Assembly (NCBI RefSeq): GCF_027943255.1
Contig: NC_072897.1
Location: 41,762,044 to 41,826,043, forward strand
Direction of reading: 5' to 3'
Length of the DNA stretch: 64,000 nucleotides
Source of the DNA: Anastrepha obliqua
Taxonomy: Eukaryota > Arthropoda > Insecta > Diptera > Tephritidae
The position numbers and the translations under genes are program-made. Below are positions 1 through 10,204 of the stretch, in pieces (position 1 is the stretch's first letter; each line of letters starts with the position of its first letter). The notes under the pieces are model-generated. The model was given only the letters and a program-made list of their open reading frames with translations, was not told the DNA's origin and ran no database searches.

Positions 1-795
1 CTATCGTTGAAAAAGTCGATGAAATTATGGAAAAGATTGACCAGCACCGTCACATAAGCTGCCATGACATCGCCAAGGCACTAAACATTCATCATCAAAC
101 GGTCTTGAACCATTTAAAAAAGGCTGTTACATAAAGAAGCTCGATGTTTGGGTACCACATGAATTGTCTATGAAAATTTAATGGACCGAATTAACATCTG
201 CGATTCTTTGCTGAAACGAAATGAAATCGAACCATTTCTGAAGCGAATGGTAACAGGAGACGAAAAAGACCATGGTGCAAGGGTGGTGAAGCTCAACAAA
301 TGGTCGCAAAGCCAGGATTGACGCCTCGAAAGGTTATGCTGTGTGTTTGGTGGGATTGGAAAGGAATCATCCACTATGAGCTGCTCCAGCCTGCTCGAAC
401 GATTGATTCTACACTTTACTGTCAACAAATGATGAGATTGAAGCAAGCAATCGAAAAAAACTGCCAGAACTGATCAGCAGAAAGGGCGTCGTCTTCCATC
501 AGGACATGGCTAGGCCACACAACTTTGATGACTCGGCAAAAACTGGGAGAGCTTGGCTGGGAACTTTTGATGCATCCACCATATAGCCCTGACCTTGCAC
601 CATCGGACTACCATTTGTTTCGGTCAATGCAGAACCCCCTTAATGGAGTAAAGTTGGCTTCAAGAGAAGCTTGTGAAAATTACTTGTCGCAGTTTTTCGC
701 CGAGAAACCACAAACGTTTTACACTGATGGAATAATGTCTCTAAAAGAAAAATGGCAAAATGTGGTCGACCAAAATGGTACATATTTGGTTTAAT
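1..795 (+). pseudogene. mariner transposase remnant (mellifera-type, DD34D), 5' end outside window
   Basis: Decayed transposase of a Tc1/mariner DNA transposon (cut-and-paste movement in the nucleus). The reading is in pieces. A helix-turn-helix part lies at about 1-130, then LMDRINICDSLLKR at about 180-225 and a TGDEK first-aspartate motif near 260. The second-aspartate block has HQD...ARPH near 500, and the third is SPDLAPSDYHLF near 586-620. The C-terminus QNGTYLV ends at a TAA at 793. Stops and frameshifts break every segment and part of the central domain is missing. Motif wording and the 3' terminal repeat at 2150-2181 fit the mellifera subfamily as known from insects. The element is split after position 812 by a second mariner, so its 3' end lies 1.3 kb downstream. 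Confidence 0.85.
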
Positions 796-812
796 AAAGT
801 TCATTATAAATA

Positions 813-2122
813 CAGGGTGGCTGATGAATTTTGCTACATTAAGAAACTGAAATAACTTTTTTTTTAGTGTATGGAATTCATTTTTTTTTTTCAAGTTGAA
901 GGTCATTAAATTTTATTAAATGTAGCTTAACTAGTTTTAAAAATAATTGAATTTAAATGCCCCCCATGCTCGTTGATACAAGTGCGGCATCTTAGTAAAA
1001 AGTTGTTCATTGCTGCTTTGAGAGTTGCGACAGGAATAGCCGCAATTGTTGCCCGAATGGATTGTTTTAGTTCATCCAAATTTGTTGGCTTTGTTTTATA
1101 AACTTTTTGTTTACATAAACCCCACAAGAAAAAGTCAGGTGCAGTAAGGTCAGGCGACCTGGGGGCCAACGAAATTCGGAGTTTCTTGAAATCAGTTTAT
1201 TGGGAAATTTTCGTCGCAACTCTGTCATAACAGTCTGGGCTATGTGAGACGTTGCCCCATCTTGTTGAAACCACACAGAGTTGAAAGGAATTCTCTTTCG
1301 GCGTAGTTCTGGATAGAAAAATTCTTTCAGCATTTTCAAATAACGGTCTCCAGTAACCGTAACGGTGTGACCATTTTCTTCAAAAAAATAAGGCCCGACA
1401 ATACAGCGTGAAGAAACCGCACACCACACTGTCACGCGAAGAGGATGCAATTCCGTCTCGTGGAGTATCTGTGGGTTAGAAGTACTCCATATTCGACAAT
1501 TTTGTTTGTTCACATTGCCGTTTAAATCGAAATGGGCCTCATCAGACATGAAAAGGCAGTTTAACATGTTTTGGTCTTCTTCCACCATTTGCAGGGTCTT
1601 CTGGCAAAATTCCAAGCGAATCGGCAAGTCTGCTGCATTCAGTTTGTTAACCATTTGAATTTTGTAGGGAAATAAGTCTAAATCTTTGTGCATTATTGTT
1701 TGCAAAGAGTGTCGGCTGACACCAAGTTGAGCAGATAAGCTTCTTGTTGAAACCCTTGGATTGCTTTGTATAGCTGCAGCTACAGCAGCGATCGTTTCCT
1801 CCGTCCGAACTGGTGGGTTTCGATGATAAGGCCTTCTTGCGACTGTTCCTTGCTCAGCAAAATTATTCACCAGTCTCATTATGGTCCATCTGCTCGGGGG
1901 GTCGCCGCCAAACATCCGCCTGTACTCTCTCTGTACCAAAACTACGGACTCCAGTGCGTGATAGCGGCGGACTATCCAAATTCTTGTTTGCGTGTCCCAG
2001 TTATCCATTTTAATAAATTTTAAAGATCAATCTGCAAATTAAAACAAAAATGGAACAGATAACTTAAAAAGAAAAAAAGTTATTTAATTTTTTTTTGGTA
2101 GCGGCTTTCATCAGCCACCCTG
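813..2122 (-). mobile_element. complete mariner-like element with DD41D spacing, inserted in an older mariner
   Basis: Bounded by inverted repeats CAGGGTGGCTGATGAA (813-828 and the reverse at 2107-2122) and flanked by TA at 811-812 and 2123-2124, the standard Tc1/mariner target duplication. Length is 1310 bp, a normal size for a full element. It holds one transposase gene on the minus strand with a single obvious frameshift. It sits in the 3' untranslated part of the older mariner, so it inserted later. Confidence 0.9.
927..2008 (-). pseudogene. DD41D mariner transposase, one frameshift
   Basis: Starts at the ATG ending at 2008 (MDNWDTQTR). An N-terminal HTH pair (about residues 1-110) is followed by the catalytic domain: SDEAHFDLNG holds the first Asp, WFQQDGATSHIA the second and RSPDLTAPDFFLWG the third. 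Between second and third Asp I count 41 residues, the spacing known for the rosa mariner clade first described in Ceratitis. The frame is lost in a run of C near 1155-1161, where one C appears to be missing; the last 80 codons continue in another frame to about 927. Apart from that base the gene looks complete at roughly 350 residues. Rosa assignment rests on spacing and is inference. Confidence 0.85.
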
Positions 2123-2149
2123 TATAAAAAAAAATTAGTTGAAGTTTGA

Positions 2150-2181
2150 TTAGAAATACGAAAAGACTTTTTCGACTACCC
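2150..2181 (+). repeat. 3' terminal inverted repeat of the first mariner
   Basis: Read on the minus strand this begins GGGTAGTCGAAAAAGTCTTT, the form of mellifera-group mariner ends, followed on the plus strand by TA. It is the displaced 3' end of the mariner whose transposase ends at 795. The 813-2122 element separates the two. Confidence 0.7.
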
Positions 2182-2195
2182 TATATATATATTAT

Positions 2196-4440
2196 ATATT
2201 CAACAACTACATTGATCTAAATTTACTCATTAACCAATTTTCACCACACATTATTATACCACAGGAAACTCATCTCCCAGCAAACAAAACTGCATTCACT
2301 CCTCACGTATATATTGGTTACTTTCACAACCTTCCTCAAAATCAATCAACTAAACAAGGCCCTTTTGGTAAAAAAATCTATAATCCACAAGCAAATCCCC
2401 ATCTCCTCTAATATTTCCATCATTGCCTTTGAAATTGACATAGGCTTCTAGCTATCGGTAGCCACCTTTTACATTCCTCTTCACCAAATATTTATTGTAG
2501 CAGAACTTATACACATTACAAATACACTCTTTACACCCACAATAATTGTTGGTGATTGCAATGCATGGAACTCACTTTGGGGATCTACTGGCTTAAATAA
2601 CAGGGGTTAAACAATTGAAGGCTTTCTACTATCAAAAAACCTCGTTGTCTTCAATGATGGATCTCCAACCCACTTGTCCACCCACAGTTCCTTCACCCAC
2701 GTAGATATTGCGCTTTCTTCAGCATCCATATCCCATAAATTCTTCAAACACGTAAGACGATCTTCACAATAGCGAATTTATAACTAACGTCACCACCCCT
2801 AACTTATATGCCATTAACCGAGATTAAAGTATTTAACGGAGAAAGCTGACTGGCTCAAACACTTTTCTCTAGTTACCACCTTAGCAAGTTGAAAAGCCAT
2901 ATCCGAAAATTTAAATGCAGAAGATTGTACAATAAAACCGATAGTGCCGTCGAGTGCCCACAGAGTGATACTACAATATGACACTAAACCTCCATATTGG
3001 ACGAATTCGCTAGCTGTTGTAAGAAATATAAAGCAATCTCTTTGGGCCAGGCTTAAACACAATAGAACAAAAGGGGAATTTAATTAAGTAAGAAAAGCTA
3101 ATGCAAACTTTGCTAGAGAGTTAAAGCCCACAAAAAAACATTACTTTAAAAACTTACAGCTAGCATAATAAAAGCGGTCTTGGGAGTATGGAAACGGAAT
3201 AGGATCGACTTTATTCACTCTGCTCAAGGACCAATCTACACTCTCTAAGACATTGCGGAAAACTTTGCTTCTATATGGTCAAATAATTCTCCCAGATCTT
3301 ACTTCCTCACTAATTTCACTTTTATCTCGAAACAGTTCGTTTCTGATTCGTATCACAATCCCACTCCGTGCCCGGAGGCTACATTAATTGAATCATAAAT
3401 CACAACAGAAGAGTTAGACTTTAAAATTTCCAATATGACTGGAAAAACACCCGGTTCAGACAAAATATCATATCCCCTCCTGAAAAACCTGCCCATACAT
3501 TGAACTCTAGGCTCACAACTCTCTATAATAGTTCCCAAAACCCAATAAATCCAATTTCTCTGTCCAAAATTTTAGACCTATATCTTCATGTGTCACAATT
3601 TTCTCCCATAGGATCATGTGATATGCCAAACAAAAGGGATGGAGAAGTTCCACCCGATTCGCATATCAACCGGATTTGGGTGTTGTCGATCCATTGTTCT
3701 AGTTTGAACACTGCGCCTTACTGATACTATCTATCAAAGCGAAAATGCTGTGTATGTGTGAACAATCACAACTCCACCAGTTTCCCCCACACAATGACAT
3801 ACCACGAGGATCTCACTTCTCGGCAACTCTTTTCATCATAGCCTTTCATCAGCTAAGCTACTTAATATCGTCAAATCCGTATGTAGCCATATAATTTACG
3901 CTGACGACGTTTTAATTTTCTCCGTTTTTTAAAGGCATGACCCAAGTTAAAGGTGTCTTTATTGTCAATATTACAGATTGGTCTAACACATTAGCAACCG
4001 AAATTTCCGCAAATAAAAGCGCAGGCTTCCACATTTGGATGAAAAGAAAGTATACTATACTTTACCTAACTTCTTCCTTGCTAATACACAAATTCCACAT
4101 ACTAACGCATTAAGAGTATAATTATTGATAAAAAACTTACTTACAAAGGCCAGTGTAAATATTTTAGAATAAGCTTACTCACTAGACATAATATTATAAA
4201 GTAGTCAAAACATTGTTATATCCATATTTCAACTCAAATTAACATTGTAAAAGCACTGATGTTATATAAAATTGACTTTGGCCTTGCAATTTATGGACAC
4301 TGCGCTAAAACACAACGCGCACTAATTCAAGCATCTTACCACACAGCAAGAAGAACAAGCATTTACGCCTTTTCTACATTTCAAACTAAAATCGTGTTAA
4401 CCGAAGCGGGTCTACCAGACATCCACTACAGTGTAATAAT
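2196..4440 (+). pseudogene. I-clade non-LTR retrotransposon ORF2 remnant
   Basis: Heavily broken ORF2 of a target-primed retrotransposon. In order I see an AP-endonuclease piece (PQETHLP near 2262; a GDCNAWNSLWGS block near 2556-2590; a THSSFTHVDIA block near 2680-2715) and an RT entry block (TGKTPGSDKISYPLL near 3432-3480). A PRGSHFSATLF block near 3800-3835, the RT catalytic IIYADDVLIFS near 3890-3925 and a C-terminal block (ARRTSIYAF...EAGLPD, 4340-4425) follow. Wording matches the second element at 10205-12357, so both belong to one clade. No ORF1, no clear 3' tail and many stops; it is an old copy. Confidence 0.8.
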
Positions 4441-4517
4441 GTTTTTTTTTGTTCTTCACGAAATTTGTGCCGTGCCGCCGCGATTAAAATAATCATGGTC
4501 GCTACGGCTGCGCCTAC

Positions 4518-5226
4518 TAAGGGGTCCCGGTAGTCTAGAGCTCGAAAAATTTGGGGGTTTTCAGGATTTTTTTTAGAATAAAAAAAATGAAAAACATTAT
4601 TTAAATTTTTTAGGCTTTTTATTTAACTTCTTTTACATACAAAAATGGAAAAAAAAATTTCTTTAATTGTAAAAAATGGCGCTGAAGTTGACCCTCCGAA
4701 AAATTGCATGTGGACGGTGTTGTCCATTTAAGCTCTTCTATTTATCTGAAACACAAAAACCAAAATCATTATTAATCAGTATGACTGTAGCTATGTTCCG
4801 TACTAGAATAAAAAAAATTTTACGAAATGGCGCGGTTTTGAATTTGACACTCTAAAAATCGAGTTTTTTTTTTTAGTTTTTTAATAAAAAAAAAACCAAA
4901 TAATTGAAATCATATGATTCTAGTACGAGCGATATCCTTTGATGTTGTGCACAACATATAATATTAAAATTTCAGACGATTTGTTTGGATAGGTTTTTGT
5001 TTTTTGACAACACCACGCCAAAGAAGTCGTTTCGACATAAATACATGAGTTTAAAGTTTGAGGTACAGGAGCGCACCAACCGCGCTCTACCTAGTTAATG
5101 GGCTATAATATTGGGAATTTCCGCATGAAACTTTCACAGTATATTCTTAAGATACTACATATACTTTCGAAATATCGAAAAAACAAAAAATCGATTTTTT
5201 TTAATTCTAGACCAGTAGACCCCTTA
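4518..5226. mobile_element. MITE-like element with about 22-bp inverted ends
   Basis: Inverted pair TAAGGGGTCCCGGTAGTCTAGA (4518-4539), with its imperfect reverse complement at about 5206-5227. If TA is the duplicated target, the element runs from AGGGGTC to GACCCCT. The 700 bp inside are A+T-rich and have no coding potential. That is the profile of a non-autonomous Tc1/mariner-type MITE, but no parent transposase is visible here. Confidence 0.55.
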
Positions 5227-5574
5227 ATGTAATTTGTTCTTGTAGTTGCTAAGCATAAAATTTTAGCTTTGGAATACATACGCATTTAGGGCAATAAAGA
5301 GAGAGTCCTGTGTGTGCGTTTATATGTACATGCATGTGTGTATATAGTACCCTTGTTATACAAACTTTATCATGTAGCATTCGCAAAATTGGTGTGAAAA
5401 AAGAAGTCGGACATCTGGCATTATTGCCATTGTTTGGCACTTTGAAACGGGGAATCCCACAATTAATTTGCTCTTGGTAGAACAGTGCAAAGAAAGAAGC
5501 AAACGTTCTAAATTAAAATAAAATTTCAGTCGTGTTTTGTTGAATAAAAGTCCAAATTATAAACCTGGGTAGAC
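5227..5574. other. no recognisable gene
   Basis: A+T-rich spacer with short TG/TA-rich runs near 5310-5350. It may include the 5' end of the Tc1-like element whose transposase starts downstream, but I could not find its terminal repeat. Confidence 0.4.
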
Positions 5575-5962
5575 AGCGTGGACAAAACTCATTGAAGTTA
5601 GAAATATAATTAGTAGTCATCATGAAAAGGGTAAAACCGTTCGGGAAACCGCAGTAATAGGGGATAGACCCCGTTAGATTGAAAACGACGTGATAAAACG
5701 TTTAAAGGAAACAAAATCCGTGGAAAATAAAAAGAAATTGGGACGACCAAAACTGTTCTCGGATGCAAATGAACGGTGGATAGTGCAACAAATTAAGAGA
5801 AATCCAAATTTGAGGGCTTTGCAGATTAAAGCAAGATTAATTAATTAAAATTAATTAAGATTAAGAACAATCTTACGTCCGGTATTGAAACAGGGGTGGG
5901 TCGGTAATGGTATGGGGTTGTATGTCCCCTGCTGGTACTGGAAATTTATGCTTTATTAACGG
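5575..5962 (+). pseudogene. Tc1-like transposase, N-terminal half (5' fragment of a split gene)
   Basis: Encodes HEKGKTVRETA (first HTH of the DNA-binding domain), KKLGRPKLFSDANERWIVQQ and IKRNPNLRALQIK (second HTH), then jumps by internal deletion to the catalytic-domain strand GGSVMVWGCMSPAGTGNLCF and ends FING. The next codons of the same protein (GNIDYKQYL) begin at 17191, beyond the LOA insertion; see the entry at 17196. Stops and an internal deletion around 5840-5880 show it was probably already inactive. Confidence 0.8.
5957..5962. repeat. TAACGG target-site duplication, left copy
   Basis: The hexamer TAACGG stands just before the LOA-like 5' end here and again at 17190-17195 just after its 3' tail. 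Removing the insertion plus one copy restores an uninterrupted Tc1 reading frame. Confidence 0.75.
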
Positions 5963-6111
5963 GAGCTGCATCACTGGTAGTGCTTAAATAACCAGTCGTT
6001 AACGGCCCCCTCTGATGCCCAGGCAAGGTCGGTTGTAGCAAGTACCTTACCGCGGTATGCCGCGGCGGACCATTTCCTGCCGTGCATACTCGTGGGACCA
6101 AAACTTAGATT

Positions 6112-6363
6112 ATGGAAAATAAAAACACTACGGACCAGGACACAGTGGTCGGACCTAGTACGTCAAGTGCTCACCATAGCACTCCACTGCTGAAACCCAG
6201 CCGTCTAAAGCCAATAACCCAACAAACGCAATTCTCTTCTACGGCGACCTCTGGTAGGGATGCCAAAGAGAAAAATAAAAAATCCTCTAGGTCGCTGCTC
6301 AAAACGCGCTACCTGAGAGCCAAATTCATTCTGGCTAAGATAACTAAGAATTACAAGATGTGA
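6112..6363 (+). pseudogene. LOA-like ORF1, N-terminal fragment
   Basis: Open for 83 codons from the ATG at 6112. It is rich in Ser, Thr and Lys, with a basic stretch DAKEKNKKSSRSLLKTRYLRAK that would suit nucleic-acid binding. It sits where ORF1 is expected after the 5' untranslated region. No zinc knuckle is visible, and stops follow. The call rests on position more than on motif. Confidence 0.5.
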
Positions 6364-6676
6364 GCGGGCGCGCTGCCAAGAAAATAACAAATTTCTCGAC
6401 TCAGGGAGTTTAGGGCCCTACAACAAGAGCGGTAGTTGAAAAACAGCTGCTCGGCACTGCTGCTAATTTCTGAAGAGCACCTAAAGGTACTCAATGAAAA
6501 GAAGCACAAACTGCAGCACCTCCTGAGGAAGTGGGGCGTTGGGTGGACTCACCTTCGTTTAATAAAGAGGCCATCCTCATCGGCATGATGGAGGTGAGTC
6601 TCTTTTTGATTTCATTGTAAGTCGAAATCTCCTTATTTGGAACAAGGGCAAAACCTCCACGTTTATCTTTAAAGCA

Positions 6677-8630
6677 TTGGAAACATCAAACGGTTGGGAG
6701 GAGGTTCTTGATATCACTCTCTCGACTAATTCACCTGCCATTAGGGTTGATAATTGGAAGGTTTCTCAGAGAAATCCCTTTTCGAATTACAGGTTGATCC
6801 TTTTCGAAATCAGTTTCGCACGGGACACCATATCTCCTCACAGAAACCCTAAAAGAACCGACTGGTCTCCGTTCAATAGGGTTTTCAAAAATAAATTGAA
6901 CAGGTGAAATTTTTCTTACTCATCCACTGATCAACTAGACAAGCAGGCGGAACACTTGCAGCGATCCTATTAGACGGCCTTCAAAGTGGCTTGTCCAGTA
7001 TCTTTTAGCAAGAAAGACTTTCCTCCCTGGTGGAGCAAGACGCTCACCGACTTGAAAAAGAAGGTTAGCAGGGTTTTAAACGAATACTACCAAACTAAAA
7101 ACTTTAAAAATTACCATGTAATTTTGAATGAATACAAAAAAGGCATTAAATATGCAATTCCTGGAAGAAGTACTGCGAGTCCATTGAATCCATGAAGGAT
7201 TCTGCCAGACTAAGCACGATCCTTTCGAGAGACCACTTCTGCAGAAATCTTGTAAAAAGGGAGGACGGGGAGTGGGCCGAATCTGCAGAAAAATCTTTGA
7301 CTATCCTGGTGAATAATCACTTTTCGGAAAATTCTGTTACCCCACTCGACATTGTCGACAGGTAGGGCTACTCGATGTTTCCCTGTAATCTATCCCGTCA
7401 GTTGACAGAATCACGTGGGCAATAAATAGTTTTTCTCCTTTTATATCTCCTGGTTCTGGTGATAAATTGCCTGTGATGCTTCAGAAAACAAGTACCTATG
7501 TGGTTCCTGTCCTGCAAGAAATATGCTTGGCATGTGTCGCTCTTAATCACGTTCCCGCCAACTAGAAGAAAACGAGGGTTGTTTTCATACCCAAGGTAGG
7601 GCGGATGGGTCACGACTCGGCAAAGGACCTTAGGCCTATAAGTCTTACCTGATTTATCCTAAAAGCGTTTGAGAGATTGATTGATTATCATATCCGAGAG
7701 CACATCGAATCCAAATTATCTCCAGCGCAACACGATTACCTGAAAGGGAAATCCACGGAATCAGCCTTAAGCGAGGTCGTAGCGGCTGTGAAAAAATCTC
7801 TGGAAGGCAAACAATTCACTTTGGTGGGCTTTATAGATATCATCAGTTGGTGTTATTTAGCAGAAAATATAAACCTCCACCCTTTCGACTTCCCAGAGAA
7901 GGCCAGTATAGCTTTCTACTCCTGGAAATCTATGTTCGGTAAAAAATGAGGACTCAAGCCACAGGTCGTGCTGTGGATTTACAACGCAGTGGTTTTGCCA
8001 ATTTTTACGTGTGGATACCTAGTTTGGTGGCAAGCTCTTCGGAAAGGCTATAATAACACTAAACTGGGGAGGGTGCAAAGGACTGCATGCATTGCCATCA
8101 CCGGAGCAAGTAAAGTTTGCTCCAGTGCTGCCCTGAATATCCTTTTACACTTACTTCCCATCGACTTTTCCGTCATTCACATCGCAGCTCAAGTGCAATC
8201 AGGTTAAAAAGTTCGGTCTCTGGAGGCAATCTCTCAAGGAACATGGTAGCGTTTTAGGGCAGTTAGCACCGTATTTCTCCGAACTTCGAACAGATCTCTC
8301 TATCCGCAAACTAGAGTTTGAGGGTCGTGCTTTTCTCTAAATCAGAAATGCTCAGGGAACGCGGGAGCGAGAGAGATATTAACATTTTCTCCGATAGTCA
8401 AGCCGCGATTAAGGCTCTGACGACGCCATGGTTCAGAACGAAATAGTAAACTCCTGTAAAGAGATCAAATCTTTTGGGTGTGCAGGTAACATTTTTCTGA
8501 TCTGGGTTCCAGGACATAGGAACATATAGGGACCTATGTCAGAGACCTCCTACCCGGTCATCGGCATCCCCCTGACAGTTGTTAAAGGGGAACTGCACAA
8601 ATTATTTCTCAGGACAGTCTTCGACTGTCA
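6677..8630 (+). pseudogene. LOA-like ORF2 remnant: endonuclease end, RT and RNase H pieces
   Basis: Order of recognisable blocks: endonuclease tail (GWEEVLDITLSTNSP, 6690; NYRLILFEISFARD and RNPKRTDWSPFNRVF, 6790-6890); linker DFPPWWSKTLTDLKKK (7019-7065); RT block KAFERLIDYHIREHIESK and SPAQHDYLKGKSTESAL (about 7665-7770); FTLVGFID (7807-7835); the post-RT block VLWIYNAVVLPIFTCGYLVWW (7968-8030); RNase H pieces INIFSDSQAAIKAL (about 8380-8420) and IWVPGHR (8500-8520). The RT catalytic YADD block is absent: sequence jumps from FIDI to the post-RT region near 7845, so an internal deletion removed the active site. Many further frameshifts. Not functional. Confidence 0.75.
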
Positions 8631-8904
8631 CTCAATTCGAGCGGTTATCTTTTGATCTTATTCTGTGTTCTCTCAGCATTCATACCCACGTGTTTTTGAC
8701 AACGTGATTTCATAAGTGGATAACTAAGTTATTTTCCAAGTGGAACAAGTTAAAAACTAAATTCAATTGTGTTAATTACTGTGCAGCAATGGCCCCAGGG
8801 TCTCCCCCCCTTGTGAATCTTATACTAATCGGTTTGCCTTGCTAGCCGATAGCTCGAGAGTTAAAAAGGAAAAAGGCAAAAGCCTAAACAAAAACCCACA
8901 AAAA

Positions 8905-10124
8905 ATGGAAGTCTCTGACCTCTTTGAATTTTCTAATTTACCTTCAGTTAAACGAAATACAAATGACCCCAAATATATCACCATTGAATCGGCTTAACAA
9001 AATAAACTTATATATATTACAATTTTTCGGCTTTGCTATACACATGGCCATATGTGCAGTAAACACTTAAATCAATACAGTGAGTGAGCTTCGGGATGGC
9101 AAAATTTTGTTACTAGTAAAGAATAAGAAAATAACTGAACGCTTCATTGCTTTAAAACATCTCCCTGGAATTTGTAATATTAAAGCCAAATACCACGAAA
9201 CCCTAAGCTGCACCAAACGCACAGTATTCGCCCCTTTCTTATCTAACGTCAGCGAAACTGAAATAGTGAATGAGCTTAGTTCACAAGGCGTAGTCGCAGC
9301 ATATAAGCTTCAAAGAAAAAATGAAAATAACCAATTAACCACAACCGGAGTTGTGCTGCTAATGTTCGACTCATACAATTTACCTGAGCAACTCGACATT
9401 ACCTGGCGCAAGGTTAACTTTAGACAATACATTCCCAACCCCATGGGCTGCAAAAACTGCCAACTTCGGGGGCATACTATCAAACATTGTAAAGGTAAAG
9501 CAGCCTGCAACAATTGCAATCTTATAACTCAGCTCCAACTGACATTCAATCCATTTCTATTTCATCAAACTCATTTACATCTCTCAATACTGAAGATAAC
9601 TTAGCTCCAAGTGACATTCATTCAGTTTCTAATTCATCAAATTCCTTTATCTCTTTCAATACTCAAGATAACTCAGTTCCAATTGGCTTTCATTCCGTTC
9701 CTAATTCATCAAATTTATTTACATCTCTCAACACTTGAGATAACTCAGCTCCAAGTGACATTCATTTAATTTTCAATTCATAAAATTCCTTTATCTCTCT
9801 CAATACTCAAGAACTCTGTAATATTAACACTCAAACTTACATTAACACATTCACCACATTAATCAACGAATCAGCTACTCAAAATCACAAGCCTTACTCG
9901 CACTCTATCAGTACGCCTCAGCCCCGTGAACAAGAACCGAACTACTACTCAACAACACACTCTTCGACTCCAGGTTAAACTCAGCGCCAAATACCTCTAT
10001 CCATCTCTCGAATAACAACAACACTAATCCAATAAGTTCAAGTTGTAATAACACTTCTCAACACACTGACGATAATGTAATGTCAACAGAAGTTTACCCA
10101 GGTATGTCTTCTGATGACGATTAA
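8905..10124 (+). pseudogene. I-clade ORF1 (gag-like nucleocapsid)
   Basis: Starts at ATG 8905 (MEVSDLFEFSNLPSVKR) and ends with MSSDDD and a stop at 10124. It should coat the RNA in the retrotransposition complex. The middle carries an RNA-recognition-like region (9080-9420) and one clear CX2CX4HX4C zinc knuckle, CKNCQLRGHTIKHC (9447-9490), followed by CNNC. After it come four 72-bp in-frame repeats (see 9526-9813) rich in Ser and Asn. Stops near 8995, 9736 and 9781, plus frameshifts, make it a pseudogene. Confidence 0.75.
9526..9813 (+). repeat. four in-frame 72-bp repeats in ORF1
   Basis: Four copies of a 72-bp unit (24 codons) lie head to tail, each reading roughly N-SAPSDIHS-x-S-NSSNSF-x-SLNTQD. 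Copies three and four each have a stop. The period is a multiple of three, so the expansion kept the gag frame. Confidence 0.9.
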
Positions 10125-10204
10125 CTACACAATAAACTAAATAAGAAAATGTACAAACTAAAGTAACGAACTCTCATTCGCTAATTTAAAATGTGTGAAA
10201 AATC

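Larger units (their letters stand above)
5963..8690 (+). mobile_element. LOA-like non-LTR retrotransposon, 5' part
   Basis: Begins right after the target duplication with a 5' untranslated region (about 5963-6110) and carries broken ORF1, endonuclease, RT and RNase H pieces to about 8640. An I-clade element interrupts it near 8650-8750, and its 3' end resumes at about 16566. RT and RNase H wording (SPAQHDYLKGKSTESAL; FSDSQAAIKAL) fits the LOA/R1-type group of flies. The exact clade is inference. Confidence 0.8.
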
